Shown here in pieces: positions 22,079 through 25,736 of a stretch of 25,736 bases of DNA. Location of the stretch: positions 1 through 25,736 of the forward strand of contig JBOGDS010000052.1 in the NCBI GenBank assembly GCA_050743075.1. Reading direction: 5' to 3'. This stretch comes from JBOGDS01 sp050743075. Its GTDB lineage: Bacteria > Actinomycetota > Actinomycetes > Jiangellales > Jiangellaceae. The position numbers and the translations under genes are program-made. The notes below the pieces were generated by a model. The model searched no databases. It saw nothing but the letters and a program-made list of their open reading frames with translations, and was not told where the DNA came from. How positions within the stretch are numbered: position 1 is the stretch's first letter; each line of letters starts with the position of its first letter.

Positions 22079-22094
22079 TGTCGCTATCGTGACG
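22079..22094. promoter_or_regulatory. Candidate PaaX-type operator 3, at the regulator's own start
   Basis: TGTCGC-TATC-GTGACG matches TGTYAC-N4-GTRACR with one mismatch. It ends 3 bp before GTG 22098 and covers a TATCGT -10-like hexamer (22085-22090), so it could mediate autorepression of a leaderless transcript. Confidence 0.45.
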
Positions 22095-22097
22095 ACC

Positions 22098-22937
22098 GTG
22101 TCTCGACAGGAGATGCCGGCGCGGTCGGCGGAGCCGCAGCCCAGGTCGCTGATCGTCACGATCTACGGGTCCTACGCGCGGGAAGCGGGCGGCTGGCTGT
22201 CGGTGGCGTCGCTCATCCGGATGATGGCCGCGGCCGGCGTCGACGAACCGGCGGTGCGGTCGTCCACCTCCAGGCTCAAGCGCCGGGGCATCCTGCTGGC
22301 CCAGCGGGTCGACGGCGTTGCAGGGTACGCACTGTCCGACGATGCTCGCGCGATCCTGGCCGACGGAGATCGGCGGATCTTCGGTCGGCCCACGGTGACG
22401 CTCGACGACGGCTGGGTGCTTGCCGTCTTCAGCGTGCCGGAAAGTGAACGGGCCCGGCGGCACACGCTGCGGTCACGCTTGTCGTGGCTGGGCTTCGGCA
22501 CCGTCGCGCCGGGAGTCTGGATCGCGCCGTCACATCTGGCCGGAGAGGCGAACGAGGTCCTTGCGCGCCTGGGCGTCGACCATTACGTCGACCTGTTCGC
22601 AGCCAGCTATCTCGATGCGGCCGAGCTGTCCGCGCAAGTCGGCCGGTGGTGGAACCTGGATCAGATCCAGGACGCGTATCGCACGTACGCGGAGCAGTGG
22701 GAACCGGTCTTGGCGTCCTGGCGCCGTCGCGGGACGACCGATGTCGAGATGGCGTTCGCCCACTACGTCCACACACTGACGGCGTGGCGCCGGCTACCGT
22801 ACCTCGACCCGGGTCTGCCGCCGGAGCTCTTGCCGGTCGGTTGGCAGGGTGTCCACGCAGCGGACGTGTTCTTCGCCCTTAGCGACCGGCTCGCCGGCGC
22901 CGCGCGCGACTACGTCGCCGAGGCCCGCGCAGCTTGA
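22098..22937 (+). CDS. PaaX-family transcriptional regulator
   Basis: 279 residues from GTG 22098. An N-terminal winged helix (about 15-85: SLIVTIYGSYAREAGGWLSV, VRSSTSRLKRRGILL) is followed by the PaaX central and C-terminal domains (VLAVFSVPESERARRHTLRS, LSWLGFGTVAPGVWIAP). PaaX represses phenylacetate genes and is released by the CoA thioester; by analogy this one may sense an aryl-CoA such as 2-aminobenzoyl-CoA. The frame is open back to GTG 22071, but starting at 22098 leaves a -10-like TATCGT at leaderless distance and frees the candidate operator; ATG 22113 is another option. It converges on the RidA gene with 4 bp between the stops. Confidence 0.88.
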   Translation: MSRQEMPARSAEPQPRSLIVTIYGSYAREAGGWLSVASLIRMMAAAGVDEPAVRSSTSRLKRRGILLAQRVDGVAGYALSDDARAILADGDRRIFGRPTVTLDDGWVLAVFSVPESERARRHTLRSRLSWLGFGTVAPGVWIAPSHLAGEANEVLARLGVDHYVDLFAASYLDAAELSAQVGRWWNLDQIQDAYRTYAEQWEPVLASWRRRGTTDVEMAFAHYVHTLTAWRRLPYLDPGLPPELLPVGWQGVHAADVFFALSDRLAGAARDYVAEARAA

Positions 22938-22941
22938 CGGC

Positions 22942-23352
22942 CTACGTGGGCAGGACGGCGACGCCTTGTAGCTCGACGAGGGCGTCGGCGTCCCAGAGGC
23001 GGTCGACTCCGATCGCGGCCATCGCCGGGTAGTCGCTGCCGGCCAGCCTCCGCCACACCTGACCGATCTCCCGTGCGTGCTGCCGGTAGTCGTCCAGGTC
23101 GACGATGAACGTCGTCATCGACACCAGGTGCTCGGGATGTCCGCCCGCGGCCGCGAGCACCGTGAGCAGGTTCCGCAGCGCGTGCTCGAACTGGACGACG
23201 ACGTCGCCGGCACCCACGATCGCGCCTGCACTGTCGAGCGCGGTCTGTCCCGCCAGCCAGACGGTGTGTCCCGGCTGGGTCACGATCGCGTGGTTGAACC
23301 CCGAGGGGTGCGGCAGGGACTCGGGGTTCACGACCTCGTGGGAGCCGGTCAC
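22942..23352 (-). CDS. RidA/YjgF-family protein
   Basis: 136 residues. RidA-family trimers hydrolyse reactive enamine/imine intermediates. The fold pattern is clear: VNPESLPHPSGFNHAIVTQP, VWLAGQTALDSAG, VQFEHALRNLLTVLAAAGG, and the C-terminal VELQGVAVLPT. The position of the active-site Arg of true RidA (normally in a PxR context) reads YPAMAAIGV, so it lacks that Arg and belongs to another subfamily with possibly different chemistry. GTG 23352 overlaps the SDR stop (GTGA), so it is co-translated with the dehydrogenase. In this island it may help remove the amino group of a ring-opened or reduced 2-amino intermediate (inference). Confidence 0.85.
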   Translation of the reverse strand: MTGSHEVVNPESLPHPSGFNHAIVTQPGHTVWLAGQTALDSAGAIVGAGDVVVQFEHALRNLLTVLAAAGGHPEHLVSMTTFIVDLDDYRQHAREIGQVWRRLAGSDYPAMAAIGVDRLWDADALVELQGVAVLPT

Positions 23353-24116
23353 GACTGGACCGCGCCGCCGTCGACGTTGATTCCCTGACCACTGATGGCG
23401 GGGTTCAAGACGCAGAACTCGACCGCATCGGCCACCTCGTCGACCGTGATGAGCCGGCCGATCGGCTGCTTGGCGGCGAGCACGGCGCGGGCCTCGTCGC
23501 GGCTGCGTCCGGTCGCGGCCACGATGGCCTCGGTGGCCGAGTCCGTCATGGGCGTGTCGACGTACGCGGGGCAGACCGCGTTGACCGTGACGCCGGACGT
23601 CGCCGTCTCCGCGGCCGCGGACCGGACCAGGCCCAGCACCCCGTGCTTCGCCGCGGTGTACGCCGCGACGTAGGGCTCACCCCGCTTGGCCGCAACCGAG
23701 GCGATCACGACGATGCGTCCCCAGCCCGCAGTCGTCATCGCTGGCAGTGCGCGCCGGACGCAGCGGAACGGCATCGTCAGGTTGAGGTCGAGCATGTACT
23801 GCCACGCCGCGTCCGACGTCTTCACGATAGGTGCCGACGAGCCTGCGCCCGCGTTCGCGACGAGCACCTCCACCGGGCCCCAGGCGTTCTCGACTGCGGC
23901 GAAGACGGCGTCGACGGCACCGTCGGCAAGCAGGTCGGCGGGCACGACGAGCGACGTGCCGGGCAGGCCGGTCGAGATCGTGCGCAGATCGTCCTCGCTG
24001 CGTGCGCACAGCGCGACGCGGTGACCGCGGGCAGAGAGCCGCCCGGCCACCGCCGCGCCGATCCCGCGACCGGCGCCGGTCACGAGGCACACGCGGTCGT
24101 CGGCCACGGACCACAC
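23349..24116 (-). CDS. SDR-family NAD(P)-dependent dehydrogenase
   Basis: 255 residues, classical short-chain dehydrogenase: cofactor motif TGAGRGIG (13-20), NAG (88-90), catalytic S140, Y153 and K157 (YTAAK), and the C-terminal GQGINVDGGAVQS. In the aryl-CoA pathway it is a good candidate for the 3-hydroxyacyl-CoA dehydrogenase step. GTG 24116 or the in-frame GTG 24107 may be the start; the second begins closer to the Rossmann strand. It heads a two-gene leftward operon with the RidA-family gene and is divergent from ffh. I see no copy of the candidate operator in its 89-bp upstream gap. Confidence 0.9.
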   Translation of the reverse strand: MWSVADDRVCLVTGAGRGIGAAVAGRLSARGHRVALCARSEDDLRTISTGLPGTSLVVPADLLADGAVDAVFAAVENAWGPVEVLVANAGAGSSAPIVKTSDAAWQYMLDLNLTMPFRCVRRALPAMTTAGWGRIVVIASVAAKRGEPYVAAYTAAKHGVLGLVRSAAAETATSGVTVNAVCPAYVDTPMTDSATEAIVAATGRSRDEARAVLAAKQPIGRLITVDEVADAVEFCVLNPAISGQGINVDGGAVQS

Positions 24117-24205
24117 ACTCGCAACGCGCCGTTGTGGCCGTCAAGGCGAGCCCGGTTACCCTTGGCGGAGCCCCCGACCGCTCAGCCACGAGGATCCCGA
24201 CCGCC

Positions 24206-25736
24206 GTGTTCGCAACGCTGTCCGACCGGCTCGCCGCCACGTTCAAGACGCTGCGCGGCAAAGGCCGGCTGTCCGAGGCCGACATCGACGCCACTGCGCG
24301 CGAGATCCGGGTGGCTCTGCTCGAGGCCGACGTCGCCCTGCCGGTGGTGCAGGACTTCATCGCGGCGGTGAAGGAGCGGGCGCGTGGCGCCGAGGTCTCG
24401 GCTGCGCTCAATCCGGCCCAGCAGGTCGTGAAGATCGTCAACGACGAACTGGTCCGGATCCTGGGCGGGGAGACGCGCCGTCTGCGGTTCGCCAAGCGGC
24501 CGCCGACCGTGATCATGCTTGCCGGCCTGCAGGGGTCAGGCAAGACGACCCTGGCCGGCAAGCTTGCGCTCTGGCTGAAGAACTCCGGCCGCCAGCCGCT
24601 GGTCGTGGCCGCGGACCTGCAGCGGCCCAACGCCGTCACGCAGCTGCAGGTGGTGGGCGAACAGGCAGGGGTGCCGGTGTGGGCTCCGCAGCCGGGCAAC
24701 ACAGGGGCGTCCGGCGATCGGGCGGCGTGGGGCGACCCGGTGGCCGTCGCCCGGTCCGGCGTCGAGCACGCCCGCCAGCGGCTGCACGACGTCGTGATCG
24801 TGGACACTGCGGGCCGGCTCGGCGTCGACGCCGAGATGATGGCGCAGGCGCGCGACATCCGCGACGCCGTCCAGCCCGACGAGACGCTGTTCGTCGTCGA
24901 CGCGATGATCGGCCAGGACGCCGTCACGACGGCCCGCGCGTTCCTCGACGGCGTCGGTTTCGACGGGGTCGTGCTCACCAAGCTCGACGGCGACGCCCGC
25001 GGCGGCGCTGCGCTCTCCGTCGCGTCGGTCACCGGCAGGCCGGTGATGTTCGCCTCCGCTGGGGAGAAGCTCGCCGACTTCGACGTCTTCCACCCCGAGC
25101 GCATGGCATCGCGGATCCTCGACCTGGGCGACATGCTCACGCTGATCGAGCAGGCCGAGAAGGTCTTCGACGCCTCCCAGGCCGAGGACATGGCCCGCAA
25201 GCTGCAGCAGGGCACCGGGTTCACGCTGGAGGACTTCCTCGGCCAGTTGCAGGCGATCCGCAAGATGGGGCCGCTGAAGAACCTGATCGGGATGCTCCCC
25301 GGCGCCGGCCAGATGCGCGACGCGCTGGACAGCCTCGACGACCGTGACATCGACCGGATCCAGGCGGTCATCCGGTCGATGACGCCGGCCGAGCGGGACA
25401 ACCCGAAGATCATCAACGGGTCCCGCCGCTCCCGCATCGCCCGCGGGTCCGGCACCGAGGTCAGCGACGTCAACCAGCTGGTCGACCGGTTCTTCGTGGC
25501 TCGCGACATGATGAGCCAGGCCAGCCGCGGTGGCCTCGGCGGGTTCCCCGGGATGCCGGGTCTGCCGGGGATGCCGGGCGTGGGCAAGAAGAGCAAGGGC
25601 AAGCAGGTCAAGAAGGGCGGCAAGAAGGGCGCTCGCGGTGCGCGGTCGGGCAACCCCGCGAAGCGGGCGGCCCAGCTGGCCGCCGCCGAGGACCGCCGCA
25701 ACACCGCGCCCGAGCCCGGCCAGGTGCCCTCGGCGT
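24206..25736 (+). CDS. ffh: Signal recognition particle GTPase Ffh, 3' end beyond window
   Basis: 510 codons are visible with no stop before the window end. GTG 24206 opens MFATLSDRLAATFKTLRGKG. The N domain (about 1-90) has LSEADIDATAREIRVALLEA. The G domain (about 95-300) has GLQGSGKTTLAGK (P-loop), DTAGRLGVD and TKLDGDARGG. The M domain (about 320-440) has FTLEDFLGQLQAIRKMG and is followed by a GMPGLPGMPG linker and a Lys-rich tail. It binds signal peptides and SRP RNA and targets ribosomes to the membrane. An insertion of about 7 residues (TGASGDRAAW) sits before GDPVAVA in the G domain. GAGGA at 24189-24193 is a possible ribosome site. Confidence 0.95.
   Translation, partial: MFATLSDRLAATFKTLRGKGRLSEADIDATAREIRVALLEADVALPVVQDFIAAVKERARGAEVSAALNPAQQVVKIVNDELVRILGGETRRLRFAKRPPTVIMLAGLQGSGKTTLAGKLALWLKNSGRQPLVVAADLQRPNAVTQLQVVGEQAGVPVWAPQPGNTGASGDRAAWGDPVAVARSGVEHARQRLHDVVIVDTAGRLGVDAEMMAQARDIRDAVQPDETLFVVDAMIGQDAVTTARAFLDGVGFDGVVLTKLDGDARGGAALSVASVTGRPVMFASAGEKLADFDVFHPERMASRILDLGDMLTLIEQAEKVFDASQAEDMARKLQQGTGFTLEDFLGQLQAIRKMGPLKNLIGMLPGAGQMRDALDSLDDRDIDRIQAVIRSMTPAERDNPKIINGSRRSRIARGSGTEVSDVNQLVDRFFVARDMMSQASRGGLGGFPGMPGLPGMPGVGKKSKGKQVKKGGKKGARGARSGNPAKRAAQLAAAEDRRNTAPEPGQVPSA

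Noticed and set aside
24117..24205. A fourth copy of the catabolic operator upstream of the SDR-RidA operon
   Set aside because: No sequence in the gap fits TGTYAC-N4-GTRACR with one mismatch. GTTGTGG and nearby bases do not form the required inverted arms.
23677..25704. Leftward open frame of about 675 codons opposite ffh
   Set aside because: Ser/Arg-rich low-complexity translation antisense to ffh, with no recognisable domain. The ffh frame carries all the expected motifs.
1..25736. CRISPR arrays, tRNA or rRNA genes
   Set aside because: No regularly spaced direct repeats, no cloverleaf with a TTCRA arm and no rRNA motifs were seen on either strand.

Overview
The window is a high-GC stretch typical of an Actinomycetota chromosome: GTG starts are common, start/stop codons overlap tightly, some genes look leaderless, and an ECF sigma/RskA pair and a class E/F-type sortase are present. 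The genus cannot be settled from the sequence. The last gene is the housekeeping SRP GTPase ffh, so this is chromosome with accessory blocks rather than a plasmid.

Region 1 (1-2102) is a pile-up of mobile DNA: the end of an IS3-family element, an IS30-type transposase remnant, and a full-length ISL3-family element (528-2093) with 23-bp inverted repeats. The ISL3 element sits inside the phytoene synthase gene crtB and is flanked by a 9-bp direct repeat.

Region 2 (374-8969) is a carotenoid cluster: crtE-crtI-crtB leftward, and ispH, an acyltransferase, a GT2 glycosyltransferase and a cytochrome P450 rightward from a shared promoter region. It is decaying. crtB is split and truncated, crtE has lost an internal segment and its frame, the acyltransferase and P450 are frameshifted, and CrtI has lost the third glycine of its FAD-binding motif. 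Only ispH and the glycosyltransferase look sound.

Region 3 (8765-11652) is a leftward operon: secreted DUF4397 protein, sortase, ECF sigma factor, RskA-like anti-sigma factor. A SigK-like promoter (GCATCC-N16-CCGAAG) lies upstream, suggesting autoregulation.

Region 4 (11692-24116) is a catabolic island for an aromatic acid through CoA thioesters, most likely 2-aminobenzoate (anthranilate). It holds a benzoate/2-aminobenzoate-CoA ligase, a monooxygenase fused to an Old Yellow Enzyme domain (salicylyl-CoA 5-hydroxylase / 2-aminobenzoyl-CoA monooxygenase-reductase type), an enoyl-CoA hydratase, an acyl-CoA dehydrogenase, an SDR, a RidA-family protein and a PaaX-type regulator. Co-operonic with the monooxygenase are an isatin-hydrolase-like cyclase and a TPP-dependent 2-oxoacid decarboxylase-like enzyme, which suggests a feeder route from isatin (indole or auxin breakdown) to anthranilate. 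A shared inverted repeat, TGTYAC-N4-GTRACR, occurs at three control points of the island and is a candidate operator for the PaaX-type regulator. A broken VapBC-like module and a membrane protein of unknown function are embedded in the island.

Region 5 (24206-25736) is ffh, cut by the window end. No rRNA, tRNA or CRISPR array was seen.
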